Positions 51,201 to 59,400 of a stretch of DNA of 64,000 nucleotides are shown here, piece after piece. Made by a program: the position numbers and the translations under genes. The notes below the pieces were generated by a model that was not told where the DNA came from, made no database searches, and saw nothing but the letters and a program-made list of their open reading frames with translations. This DNA is from Streptomyces katrae. Its GTDB lineage: Bacteria > Actinomycetota > Actinomycetes > Streptomycetales > Streptomycetaceae. Each line of letters starts with the position of its first letter. The first letter of the stretch is position 1. Location of the stretch: contig NZ_CP020042.1 of NCBI RefSeq assembly GCF_002028425.1, forward strand, positions 6,299,560-6,363,559, written 5' to 3'.

Positions 51201-51395
51201 GGCGGGCTCCTCCTCGTTGTCGAAGTGCTGTGATCACCGTAGGGGATCCGACCGTCATCTGAGATCTGCGTTTTGACATGTGGACAGCATCCGGGCGTGC
51301 CAAGGGGATTGGCCGGGTCGACGGCGGGGCAGTGGCAGGGCGGTGGGGGGACGAGGACAGTGGGCCGCAGGGGGACGCCGAGGACGGTGAGGACG

Positions 51396-51968
51396 ATGCC
51401 GCAGACCCTGCCGGAGCAGCACGCCGCCGCGCTGCGGCTCTTCGGCGAGCGGGTGCGGGCCGTCGCGGACGGCCAGTGGGACGCGCCGACCCCGTGCGCC
51501 GAGTGGACCGTGCGGGACCTGGTGAACCACGTCACCGGCGAGCAGCTCTGGATCGTGCCGCTGGTCACGGAGGGGCGGACGGTGGCGGAGGTCGGGGACG
51601 AGCTGTCCGGCGACCTGCTCGGCCGGGACCCGGCGGGGGCGTGGGAGCGGGCCGCGGCCGCCGGGCTGGCGGCCTTCGCCGCGCCCGGGGCGCTGGAGCG
51701 GACGGTCGGGCTGTCGTACGGCCCGACGCGCGGGGCGGCGTACTGCGCGGAGCTGACCGCCGACTGCGTCGTCCACGCCTGGGACCTCTCACGGGCCATC
51801 GGCGCGGACGACCGGCTGCCGGCCGGGCTCGTCGAGTTCTCCCTCAAGGAGGTCATGCCGTACGCCGACGGGCTCGCCGCGAGCGGGATGTTCGACGCGC
51901 CGCTGGAGGTGCCGGCCGGGGCGGACGCCCAGACCAGGCTCCTGGCACTGCTGGGGCGGCGCGGATGA
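51396..51968 (+). CDS. TIGR03086-family DinB-like metal-binding protein
   Basis: A 190-residue four-helix-bundle protein of the actinobacterial TIGR03086/maleylpyruvate-isomerase-like family, typically mycothiol-dependent. Typical segments: FGERVRAVADGQWDAPTPCAEWTVRDLVNHVTGEQLWIVPL and ELTADCVVHAWDLSRAIGADDRL; the conserved His residues in NHVTGE and VVHAWDL are the usual metal ligands. The actual reaction is unknown. A TTGACA -35-like hexamer at 51273-51278 lies in the divergent gap. GTG 51387 is an alternative start. Confidence 0.85.
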   Translation: MPQTLPEQHAAALRLFGERVRAVADGQWDAPTPCAEWTVRDLVNHVTGEQLWIVPLVTEGRTVAEVGDELSGDLLGRDPAGAWERAAAAGLAAFAAPGALERTVGLSYGPTRGAAYCAELTADCVVHAWDLSRAIGADDRLPAGLVEFSLKEVMPYADGLAASGMFDAPLEVPAGADAQTRLLALLGRRG

Positions 51969-52195
51969 CGGGCCTGGCGTGACCCGGGCACGGACCACGC
52001 GCGCGGCCGGGTAGCGGGCATTATGGCGGAAATAATCGTATAAAGGGCACGTCTTAAGGGTGCGTTCCGAGGGGTGCGTCCCGAGGGCGCTTCCGCAGGC
52101 GCCTCGATCGGCGGCCGCGGCGCCGGCCGACGGCGCGGCGGGCACCCGGCACCTGGCAGTGGGCAGCGGGAAGCAGGCAGCGGGAAGGCGGGCAC

Positions 52196-53464
52196 GTGGC
52201 GGGGATGGCCGAGGGGACGACGCAAGGGCCGGCCGGGGCCGGGGTGTGGCGCCTGGCGCCGGAGGGGCGCGGGCCGGTCAGGTACGGGCCGCCGGCCCCC
52301 GAGCCGGGGCTGCCGGTCCTGCCGGAGCTGCAGGCCGTCCTGGCCGGGGCGGCGGACCGGGCCGCCCCCGAACCCCCGGGCGGTGGCGAGTCCGTACGGG
52401 AGGCCGCCTGCCGGCACTGGGCGCGGCGCGGCCTCGCCACCGAGCCGGAGTACGTGGCCGCCGGGCCGGGCGCGCCCGCCCTGCTGCTCGCGCTGCTCGG
52501 CGCGTACGGCGGCGACGTGATGCTGCCCCGCCCCTGTCCCGCCTGGTGGACCCCGCAGGTCCGGCTGCTGGGACGGCGGGCCTACCACGTGCCCACCCCC
52601 GCCGAGTGCGGCGGCGTACCGGACCCGTACGCCCTGCTGGAGACCGTACGGCGGGTGCGCGCCGAGGGCGGTGACCCGCGCGTGCTGCTGCTGTCGGTGG
52701 CCGACGACCCGACGGGCACCGTGCCGCCGCCCGAGATGCTGCGCGAGGCCTGCGAGGCGGCCGAGACCGCCGGGCTGTTCGTGGTGAGCGACGAGAGCTG
52801 GCGCGACACCGTCCACCGGCCGCACGACACGCTCGTCCTGAGCCCCGCCGAGATGCTGCCGGACACGGCCGCCGTCCTGATCGACCTGTCGGGCGCCCTG
52901 CTGCCGGGCGGCTGGCCCGCCGCCGTGGCCCGCTTCCCCGCCACCCCGCGCGGCACCTGGCTGCGCGCCCGCACCCTCGACATCCTCACCGCCACCGGCG
53001 CACTGCCGGCCGGCCCGGTCGCGGTGGCCGCCGCGCACGCGCTGGAGGAGCCGGACGCCGTCGCCGGTCGGGCCTACGCGGCGGCGGCCCTGCACGGCGT
53101 GGTGGCGGCGGCCGTGCACCGGGAGCTGCTGGCCGTCGGGGCCCTCGCCCGGCCCCCGCAGGCCGGGCGCCACCTGTACGCGGACCTCACCCCGCTGCGC
53201 GCGGGCCTCGCCCGGCACGGGGTGGGCGACGCGATGGAGCTGGAGGACTGGCTCGGGGCGCGGCTGGGCTCCCCGACGCCCGGCGGGCAGCGGTTCGCGG
53301 ACGAACTGGGCGCGCTCCGCGTCCGGCTGTCGACCGGACCGCTGCTGGGCGCCACCCCGGAGGAACGGCTCGTCGCACTCGGCTCCCGCGAACCGCTGGA
53401 GCTGCCGCACGTCCGCGGCGCCCTCGACCTGCTCGGCTCGGTCCTGGCCGGGCTGGCCGACTGA
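52196..53464 (+). CDS. Aminotransferase-fold protein lacking the PLP lysine
   Basis: A 422-residue protein with the fold-type I aminotransferase layout (large domain with AGPGAPALLLALLGAYGGDVMLPRPCPAWW and LLLSVADDPTGTVPPPEMLREACEAAETAGLFVVSDESWRD). The Asp of SDES is kept. However, the usual NPTG reads DPTG, and the segment that should be SFSKTF..PGWR reads DLSGALLPGGWP: the Schiff-base lysine and the phosphate-binding arginine are both missing. It is therefore probably not a transaminase. GTG follows GGGAAGG by seven bases. It precedes a NAPE-PLD-like hydrolase by 45 bp, suggesting joint function. Confidence 0.8.
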   Translation: MAGMAEGTTQGPAGAGVWRLAPEGRGPVRYGPPAPEPGLPVLPELQAVLAGAADRAAPEPPGGGESVREAACRHWARRGLATEPEYVAAGPGAPALLLALLGAYGGDVMLPRPCPAWWTPQVRLLGRRAYHVPTPAECGGVPDPYALLETVRRVRAEGGDPRVLLLSVADDPTGTVPPPEMLREACEAAETAGLFVVSDESWRDTVHRPHDTLVLSPAEMLPDTAAVLIDLSGALLPGGWPAAVARFPATPRGTWLRARTLDILTATGALPAGPVAVAAAHALEEPDAVAGRAYAAAALHGVVAAAVHRELLAVGALARPPQAGRHLYADLTPLRAGLARHGVGDAMELEDWLGARLGSPTPGGQRFADELGALRVRLSTGPLLGATPEERLVALGSREPLELPHVRGALDLLGSVLAGLAD

Positions 53465-53509
53465 CGCCGGCGCCCGCCCGCCCGGCCGCCGCTGAACGGA
53501 GACCGCCAG

Positions 53510-54832
53510 ATGAGGGACCACCCGCAGCCCCCACTGACCAACGCCGCCACCCCGCCCGCACCGGCACCCGCACACCCGTCCCCGTCCGACGCGCACCCTC
53601 CCGAGCGCCGGCCCGAGCACCGGCCCGAGCCTGCCGGACCCCCGGGCACCGGCCACCGGGCCCCGAACCTGCGGGCCCCGAACCTGCGGGCCGCGCCGCC
53701 GGCCCCGCCCGCGTGCCCTGCCCCCGCCGGCGCGCTGCCGCCCGGGGCGGCCCCCGCGGTGCGGCCCGGCGGGCGGGGTTCCGGTCCGCGGCCCCTCGGG
53801 GAGATGCGGGCATGGCCGGGGTCGTTCGCGGACCGGCTGACCACGCCGCTGCCCGGGGTGCGGGCGTTCGCGCGGCTGGCGCGGGAAGGGGCCTTCCGGC
53901 CGGGGCCCGAGGGGCTGCGGGGGATTCCCGACCTGCCCTACCGGCCCGCCCCGCTGCCCGCCGTGGGGCCCGGCGAGGTCTGCGTGACCTGGGCCGGGCA
54001 CGCCTCCTGGGTGGTGCGGACCGGCGGGCTGACGGTGCTCACCGACCCCGTCTGGTCCCGGCGGATCCTCGGCACCCCGGCGCGGATGACGCCCCCGGGG
54101 GTGCGCTGGGAGGAACTGCCGCCCGTGGACGCCGTGGTGATCAGCCACAACCACTACGACCACCTCGACGCCCCCACCCTGAAACGGCTCCCCCGCGACA
54201 CCGCCCTGTTCGTGCCCGCCGGACTCGCCCGCTGGTGCCGCCGCCGCGGCTTCCGCCAGGTGACCGAGCTGGACTGGTGGGAGTCCGCCGAACTGGGCGG
54301 CGTACGCTTCGAGTTCGTCCCCGCGCACCACTGGTCCAAGCGCTCCCTGCTCGACACCTGCCGCACCCTGTGGGGCGGCTGGGTGCTCACCGACCGCACG
54401 GCCGCCACGGCCCGCACCGGCGGCGGCCGCACGGTGTACTTCGCGGGCGACACCGGCTACGGCCACTGGTTCCGCGAGATCGGCGCCCGCCACCCCGCCA
54501 TCGCCCTCGCGCTCCTGCCCATCGGCGCCTACGCCCCGCGCTGGTGGCTGCGCGACGTGCACACCGACCCGGAGGAGGCCGTGCGGGCCTTCCTCGACCT
54601 CGGCGCCCGCCGCATGGCGCCGATGCACTGGGCCGCCTTCGTCCTCTCCGCGGAACCGGTCATGGAACCCCTGCACCGCGTCCGGGCCGCCTGGGCCCGC
54701 GCCGGGCTCCCCCGCGAGGACCTCTGGGACCTGCCCGTCGGAGCCTCCCGCACTCTCGGAGCCTCCCGCACCCCCGGCGCGGACACCGGGGCGCCGGGCC
54801 GGCACCCTTCGGCCGCGCGGGAGGCCCCGTAG
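53510..54832 (+). CDS. NAPE-PLD-like MBL-fold metallohydrolase
   Basis: A 440-residue protein whose residues about 150-400 form a metallo-beta-lactamase fold of the N-acylphosphatidylethanolamine phospholipase D type: TWAGHASWVVRTGGLTVLTDPVWSRR, metal motif SHNHYDHLD (about 212-220), PAHHWSKRS, FAGDTGYGHWF and MAPMHWAAF. The family hydrolyses phosphodiester bonds of lipids. The first ~95 residues are a Pro/Ala/Arg-rich disordered tail with a RAPNLRAPNLR duplication, and the C-terminus repeats GASRT. It follows the lysine-less aminotransferase homologue and may act with it. Confidence 0.88.
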   Translation: MRDHPQPPLTNAATPPAPAPAHPSPSDAHPPERRPEHRPEPAGPPGTGHRAPNLRAPNLRAAPPAPPACPAPAGALPPGAAPAVRPGGRGSGPRPLGEMRAWPGSFADRLTTPLPGVRAFARLAREGAFRPGPEGLRGIPDLPYRPAPLPAVGPGEVCVTWAGHASWVVRTGGLTVLTDPVWSRRILGTPARMTPPGVRWEELPPVDAVVISHNHYDHLDAPTLKRLPRDTALFVPAGLARWCRRRGFRQVTELDWWESAELGGVRFEFVPAHHWSKRSLLDTCRTLWGGWVLTDRTAATARTGGGRTVYFAGDTGYGHWFREIGARHPAIALALLPIGAYAPRWWLRDVHTDPEEAVRAFLDLGARRMAPMHWAAFVLSAEPVMEPLHRVRAAWARAGLPREDLWDLPVGASRTLGASRTPGADTGAPGRHPSAAREAP

Positions 54833-54995
54833 GACCGACTCTCATGGACCTCGGCACGGACCTGCGAATGACCGCCCCGCCCCCGTGCCGGGTGACCCTG
54901 ACGGACCGCCGTACGCGGCGCAGTTGGGAGGTGGCCAGGTCCGGTCCGGCTGACATGCCCCTGTCGTAGATCGCCCGGCCTGGCATAGCGTGCCA

Positions 54996-55014
54996 CCACG
55001 GAACATCCCCGTGG
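54996..55014 (+). promoter_or_regulatory. Stem-loop adjoining the amidase ribosome site
   Basis: CCACGG/CCGTGG (54996-55001 and 55009-55014) with a 7-nt loop directly abuts GGAGGAAGG (55013-55021). It could modulate access to the ribosome-binding site or be coincidental. Confidence 0.3.
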
Positions 55015-55032
55015 AGGAAGGCGCGTACGCAC

Positions 55033-56442
55033 GTGGACGACGGTGAGCTGCTGTTCCTGGGCGCGGCCCGGCAGGCGGAGCTGGTAAGGGCGGGGAAGGT
55101 GACCGCGCGGGCCCTCGCGGAGGCCTCGCTGCGCCGGATCGAGGCGCTCGACCCGCAGCTCGGTGCGTTCCGCGTGGTACGGGCCCGGGAGCGGGTCCTC
55201 GCCGAAGCGGACGCCCGCGACGCGGCCCTGGCGGCCGGGGCGGAACTGCCCCTGCTGGGCGTGCCCGTCGCGGTCAAGGACGAGCTGGACGTGGAAGGGG
55301 AGGTCACCACCTTCGGCGGAGCCGCCAACCGGACCCCGGCCGCCCGCGACAGCGAGGCGGTGCGGCGGCTGAGGGCGGCCGGCGCGGTGGTCGTCGGGAA
55401 GACCGCGATGCCGGAGTTCGGGCAGTGGCCGTTCACCGAGTCCGCCGCCCACGGACGCACCCGCAACCCCTGGGACACCTCCCGCACCCCCGGCGGGTCC
55501 AGCGGCGGCAGCGCCGCCGCCGTCGCGGCCGGCCTGGTCGGCGCCGCGCTCGGCGGCGACGGCGGCGGGTCCATCCGCATCCCCGCCGCCTGCTGCGGCC
55601 TGTTCGGCCTCAAACCGCAGCGCGGCCGCGTCCCCACCACCCCGCAGCCCCACCTCTGGCACGCCCTCGGCACCATCGGCCCGCTCACCCGCAGCGTGCG
55701 GGACAGCGCCCTGCTCTACGACGTGCTCGGCGGACCGGCGGAGGGCGACCGCTGGGCGGCCCGCCCCACCGCCACCACCTTCCTCCGGGCGGCCTCCACC
55801 GAGCCGGGCCGGCTGCGCATCGCCTGGTCGGCCAAGTCCGCCGTGCCCGGCGTGCGCCCCCACCCCGAGCACGTGGCCGCCCTGCGGCGGACCGCGGAGC
55901 TGCTGCGCGAACTCGGGCACGACGTACGGGAGGTGACCCCGCGCTACCCCGACGCCACGGCGGCGTTCCTGCCGCAGTTCTGCGGGGGCGTGCGGGCGGA
56001 GGCGGCGGCCGTGGAGCGCCCGGAGCTCCTGGAGCGCCGCACCCGGCAGACCCTGCGGATGGCCCGGCTGGTCCCGGAGGCCGCCGTGGAACGGGCCGTA
56101 CGGGCGGGAGAGCGGCTGGCGGTACGGGCCGAACGGGTCTTCGCCGGGGCGGACCTGCTGCTCACCCCGACCCTCGCCGCCCGGCCGAGGGCGGTCGGCG
56201 CCCTGGACGGGGTGGGGCTGGCGGGGGCGCTGCTGCGGTCGCGGCCGATGGTCGCGTACACCGCGCTGTGGAACATAACGGGGCACCCGGCCGCCTCCCT
56301 CCCGGCGGGCTTCGGGACGGACGGCCTGCCGCTCGCCGTCCAGCTGGTCGGACGGCCGCACGACGAACCGACCCTCCTGAGCGTCGCCGCCCAACTGGAA
56401 TCCGCCCGCCCCTGGACCACCCGAACCCCGCCCCTGGGCTGA
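55033..56442 (+). CDS. Amidase (amidase-signature family)
   Basis: A 469-residue amidase-signature enzyme with the Ser-cisSer-Lys triad: Lys82 (VAVKDELD), cis-Ser156 in RTPGGSSGGSAAAVAAG, and nucleophile Ser180 in GGDGGGSIRIPAACCGLFGLKPQRG. It hydrolyses a carboxamide or aryl/acyl amide; the substrate is unspecified, and GatA is unlikely because gatB/gatC are absent. The GTG start has GGAGGAAGG about 11 bases upstream. Its 3' end is followed at once by dispersed repeats and the convergent MazG-like gene. Confidence 0.92.
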   Translation: MDDGELLFLGAARQAELVRAGKVTARALAEASLRRIEALDPQLGAFRVVRARERVLAEADARDAALAAGAELPLLGVPVAVKDELDVEGEVTTFGGAANRTPAARDSEAVRRLRAAGAVVVGKTAMPEFGQWPFTESAAHGRTRNPWDTSRTPGGSSGGSAAAVAAGLVGAALGGDGGGSIRIPAACCGLFGLKPQRGRVPTTPQPHLWHALGTIGPLTRSVRDSALLYDVLGGPAEGDRWAARPTATTFLRAASTEPGRLRIAWSAKSAVPGVRPHPEHVAALRRTAELLRELGHDVREVTPRYPDATAAFLPQFCGGVRAEAAAVERPELLERRTRQTLRMARLVPEAAVERAVRAGERLAVRAERVFAGADLLLTPTLAARPRAVGALDGVGLAGALLRSRPMVAYTALWNITGHPAASLPAGFGTDGLPLAVQLVGRPHDEPTLLSVAAQLESARPWTTRTPPLG

Positions 56443-56800
56443 GCACCGCGCACGGGGGCGAGGGCGCCCACCCGCCCTTCCTCCGTTCCCATGGGCGCTG
56501 CCCCTGCCCCCGCGCCTCGATCGCCGGCGAGGCTGAAGGGTCCCGGGCTCCGCCCCGGACCCCGAAACCGTGCGCTGCGCGCCCGGTGCGCTCAATCGCC
56601 GCGATGCCGCGGGTGTAGACGCGGGCGACGGATCAGCCGCGCCAAATCCAGCCTCGCCGGTGCTTGAGGCGCTGGGGGCGGAGCCCCAGGTCGTTTCAGC
56701 CCCGCCGGCGCTTGAGGCGCGGGGTCCGGGGCGGAGCCCCGGGGAACGGAGGAAGGGCGGGGCGGGGAGACGGCTCCGCGCAGCGGCAACCCCGGTCGGG
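56443..56800. repeat. Two inverted dispersed-repeat copies overlapping the MazG 3' end
   Basis: A reverse copy (about 56463-56540, CACCCGCCCTTCCTCCGTTCCC core) and a forward copy (about 56690-56790) flank short CTCAATCGCCG-type and GGTGCTTGAGGCG-type arms. Family hairpins CTGGGGGC-GGA-GCCCCAG (56672-56689) and CCGGGGC-GGA-GCCCCGG (56726-56742) are intact. From 56592 onward the repeat is also read, antisense, as MazG C-terminus. Confidence 0.8.
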
Positions 56801-57266
56801 GCCAGGGCTCGCCGTCGGGGACCGGGGCCGGCCCCGGGAGGAAGCGGCCGGCCTTCAGGGCGAGTTGGCTCGCGAAGTAGGCCGCCGCGTCCGGCCGCAT
56901 CCGTGCCAGCGCCACCATCCCGGTGATGATCACGTCGCACACCTCGTCGTGCACGTCCTCCCAGCTGTGCGACCGCCCCTTCCGCGGGTTCGACCCGGTC
57001 GCCCCGATCACCGCCTGCGCGGCCTCGCCGAACTCCTCGCCGATCTTCAGCACTTGAATGACATGGCTCTGCGGCGGCACCACCCCCCGCTCCGCGGCCG
57101 CCGCCTCGAAGCGGGCGGCGAGGGCGTGGACCGTCTCCCAGACGGACTCGGCGCCCCCGCCCCCCACGGCCCCGCCCCCACAGCCCGGCCCCCCACGGCC
57201 TCGCGGCGAGCGGCCGGCTCGACCGGCCCGGCCCCGCCGCGGAGTTGATCCGTCATCGGTCGTCAC
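56592..57266 (-). CDS. MazG-like protein with repeat-derived C-terminal extension
   Basis: The centre is a MazG-like nucleotide-pyrophosphohydrolase domain of about 100 residues: VIQVLKIGEEFGEAAQAVIGATGSNPRKG (EE..E helix) and WEDVHDEVCDVIITGMVALARM (E..D helix), the four acidic residues that bind magnesium. Up to about residue 55 there is a Gly/Arg-rich leader, so the start is uncertain (GTG 57266 chosen; GTG about 57167 is possible). After about residue 147 the frame enters the dispersed repeat and gains about 75 Pro/Ala/Arg-rich residues before a stop. Homologues normally end soon after the second helix. Confidence 0.7.
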   Translation of the reverse strand: MTTDDGSTPRRGRAGRAGRSPRGRGGPGCGGGAVGGGGAESVWETVHALAARFEAAAAERGVVPPQSHVIQVLKIGEEFGEAAQAVIGATGSNPRKGRSHSWEDVHDEVCDVIITGMVALARMRPDAAAYFASQLALKAGRFLPGPAPVPDGEPWPRPGLPLRGAVSPPRPSSVPRGSAPDPAPQAPAGLKRPGAPPPAPQAPARLDLARLIRRPRLHPRHRGD

Positions 57267-57291
57267 CCCTGTCGTCCCGGAGGGGGCGAGC

Positions 57292-57939
57292 CTACCCCTC
57301 CCGCCCCCGTCCACCCCCCAGCCGCCGCCACACACCCGGCCCCGCGCTGATCAGTACCGTCAGGGCCACCGCCGCGGCCACGCCCTTCCACGGCTCGGAG
57401 AACAGCGAGCCGCCCAGGATCCCGATCAGCCCGTACGTCGCCGCCCAGGCCAGGCAGGCGGGCGCGTCCCCCCGGGCGAACCGGCGCAGCGGCAGCCCGC
57501 CCAGCAGGCAGGCCAGCATCACCGGGATCCGGCCCGCCGGAACCAGCCGCGACAGCACCAGGACCAGCACCCCGTGCTCCTCCAGCCCCACCCGCGCCCG
57601 CTCCAGCCGCTCCGGCGCGGCCCGCCGGCGCAGGGACTCCAGCATCCGCGAGCCGCCCCGCGAACGCACCCCCCGCCGCCCCAGCCAGTACAGGGCGACG
57701 TCCCCGGCGAAGGCCGCCAGCGCCGCCACCCCGCACACCACCAACACCCCCAGCGGCAGCGTCCGCTGATGGAACGCCACCACCGCCGCCGAACTCACCA
57801 GCGCGCCCGTCGGGATCACCGGCACCAGTGCCCCCAGCGCCACCAGCACGAACAACGCCGGGTAGCCCACCGCCCGCTGGGTGGTCTCCGGCGGCACCCG
57901 CCCGGCCACCTCCGCCGCCCCCTGCAGCCACCCCGTCAC
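57292..57939 (-). CDS. DedA-family membrane protein
   Basis: A 215-residue DedA/VTT-domain protein: FVLVALGALVPVIPTGALVSSAAVVAFH, the re-entrant and helix region VAALAAFAGDVALYWLGRRGVRSR, and the hallmark VLSRLVPAGRIPVMLACLLGG...F with the conserved Arg residues. DedA proteins are membrane lipid scramblase/flippase-like, often for undecaprenyl phosphate or phospholipids. GTG overlaps the upstream MBL stop by four bases (GTGA), so the two are co-translated. MazG-like gene follows 25 bp downstream. Confidence 0.9.
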   Translation of the reverse strand: MTGWLQGAAEVAGRVPPETTQRAVGYPALFVLVALGALVPVIPTGALVSSAAVVAFHQRTLPLGVLVVCGVAALAAFAGDVALYWLGRRGVRSRGGSRMLESLRRRAAPERLERARVGLEEHGVLVLVLSRLVPAGRIPVMLACLLGGLPLRRFARGDAPACLAWAATYGLIGILGGSLFSEPWKGVAAAVALTVLISAGPGVWRRLGGGRGREG

Positions 57940-58712
57940 GGCAGCCGCACCCGTTCCCCATGCGCCGGGACCCGTACCGCCACCTTCGGCGCGAGCACCC
58001 CCGCCAGCCGGGCGAACTCCTCGCCCGGCGCATGGAACTCGTGCGGCCGCACCGCGTCCATGCCGATCGGCCAGTACGTCCCGTAGTGGACCGGCACCGC
58101 CGCCAGTGGCGCCAGCCGCGCCACCGCCCGGGCCGCCCCCTCCGCGTCCAGGTGCCCGGGCCCCAGGTACGGCCCCCAGCCGCCCACCGGCAGCAGGGCC
58201 ACGTCCACCGGCCCGGTCTCCTCGGCCATGGTGTCGAACAGCCCGGTGTCCCCGGCGAAGTACGTCCGGGCCGCGCCCTGGACCACGTACCCCAGCGCCC
58301 GCACCCGTTGCGGCCCGAACGGCACCCGCCGCCCGTCGTGCCGGGCGCTCACCGCCCGCACCCGTACGCCCTCCCCGACGCGGACCTCCTCGCCGGCGAC
58401 GACCTCCGTCACCACCAGGCCCCGCACCCGCTCCAGCCGCGCCAGCCCCGGCACCGCCCGGCGGGCCCCGCGCGGCACGACCAGGCGGGTGCCGGGAGCC
58501 AGCCGGGCCAGCGACGGCAGGTGCAGGTGGTCGGCGTGCAGGTGCGACACCAGCACCGCGTCCGCCTCGGCGGCCTCCGGCGGCGGCAACGCCCCGCGAC
58601 GGCGCCGCAGATGGGCCAGCCGCCGCACGAACAGCGGATCCGTCAGCACCCGCACCCCCGAGTCCCGCACCGTGCACGTGGCATGCCCCCACCAGGTGAT
58701 CTCCACCGGCAC
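57936..58712 (-). CDS. MBL-fold hydrolase (UlaG/UPF0173-like)
   Basis: A 258-residue metallo-beta-lactamase-fold protein: VEITWWGHATCTVRDSGVRVLTDPLF, metal motif SHLHADHLHLPSL, TYFAGDTGLFDTM and VHYGTYWPIGMD. This matches the UlaG/YcbI-like subgroup acting on phosphate- or lactone-containing small molecules or lipids. GTG 58712 follows GAAGGGG by a short spacer. Coupled by a GTGA overlap to DedA, which suggests a lipid-related substrate (inference). Confidence 0.9.
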   Translation of the reverse strand: MPVEITWWGHATCTVRDSGVRVLTDPLFVRRLAHLRRRRGALPPPEAAEADAVLVSHLHADHLHLPSLARLAPGTRLVVPRGARRAVPGLARLERVRGLVVTEVVAGEEVRVGEGVRVRAVSARHDGRRVPFGPQRVRALGYVVQGAARTYFAGDTGLFDTMAEETGPVDVALLPVGGWGPYLGPGHLDAEGAARAVARLAPLAAVPVHYGTYWPIGMDAVRPHEFHAPGEEFARLAGVLAPKVAVRVPAHGERVRLP

Positions 58713-58827
58713 CGCGCACCCCTTCCCCGGACATCTAGAGCCTAAGGGCTGTCCCGTGGGCATTCCCCGCCGGATTCGCCTGGAAGCGGAACTGGACCGC
58801 CCCCTCCTCCCCGGGCCCGGATCGGAG

Positions 58828-58833
58828 TAGGGT
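58828..58833 (+). promoter_or_regulatory. -10 hexamer TAGGGT
   Basis: TAGGGT lies eight bases before ATG 58842, again without a ribosome-binding site. Confidence 0.5.
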
Positions 58834-58841
58834 CGGGCGCC

Positions 58842-59246
58842 ATGGATGCGCTGCGCGTGGCCGCGATCGCCAGCCTGGCCCCGCTCGAAGACCTCGATGC
58901 CGACCCCTTCGCCGTGGACACCCGGAGCCAGCACGCCATGTGCGCGCGCTGGGCCGCGCAGCAGGGCTACGTGGTCACCCGGCAACTGCTCTTCTACGGG
59001 CTGCGGGCCGACCACTGCGGGCTCTGGAGCGACGTGGACGCCGGCCAGGTCGACCTGTTCGTCGCCCCCAACCGGAGGGTCCTCGCCCGCGCGCTGCGCT
59101 CGGTCGAGGAGTTCACCGCCGAGTGCGCGCGGCGCGGCGTCCGCCTGGAGACGGCCGGACTCGACGAGCCCCGCTACACCTCCGCCATGAAGGCCGAGGT
59201 GCACCGCAGGCTGTCCATGCCGACCGCCGGCTACGACGGCACCTGA
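58842..59246 (+). CDS. Small protein, possible degenerate resolvase-type domain
   Basis: A 134-residue protein. The order of elements, CARWAAQQGYVVTRQL, then GLWSDVDAGQVDLFVAPNRRVLARALRSVEEFTAECARRGVRLETA, is reminiscent of the N-terminal catalytic domain of serine recombinases (cysteine-containing helix, 'D..G.VDLLV...RLAR' strand-helix, 'L...GV.F'). The N-terminal catalytic Ser context and the DNA-binding C-terminus are absent. It may be a domesticated, non-recombining homologue. This is a pattern-level resemblance only; otherwise hypothetical. Confidence 0.6.
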   Translation: MDALRVAAIASLAPLEDLDADPFAVDTRSQHAMCARWAAQQGYVVTRQLLFYGLRADHCGLWSDVDAGQVDLFVAPNRRVLARALRSVEEFTAECARRGVRLETAGLDEPRYTSAMKAEVHRRLSMPTAGYDGT

Positions 59247-59400
59247 GACCCCGGCCCACCCCCCCCGTACCCCCGTGCGCCATCCGCGACGGGGACCCTC
59301 CCGCGGCGCCCTGTGCGACGCTGGCGAAGGGGCCGCGGGCGCGGCGCGGGACCGGGGCACCCCCGGACGGGGTCCGGGGGAGACACGAGGCGGGTGCGTC

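Noticed and set aside
54844..54969. 41-codon ORF (MDLGTDLRMTAPPP...) between the MBL hydrolase and amidase genes
   Set aside because: Weak ribosome site, no similarity, and it spans the amidase promoter; I could not tell it from chance.
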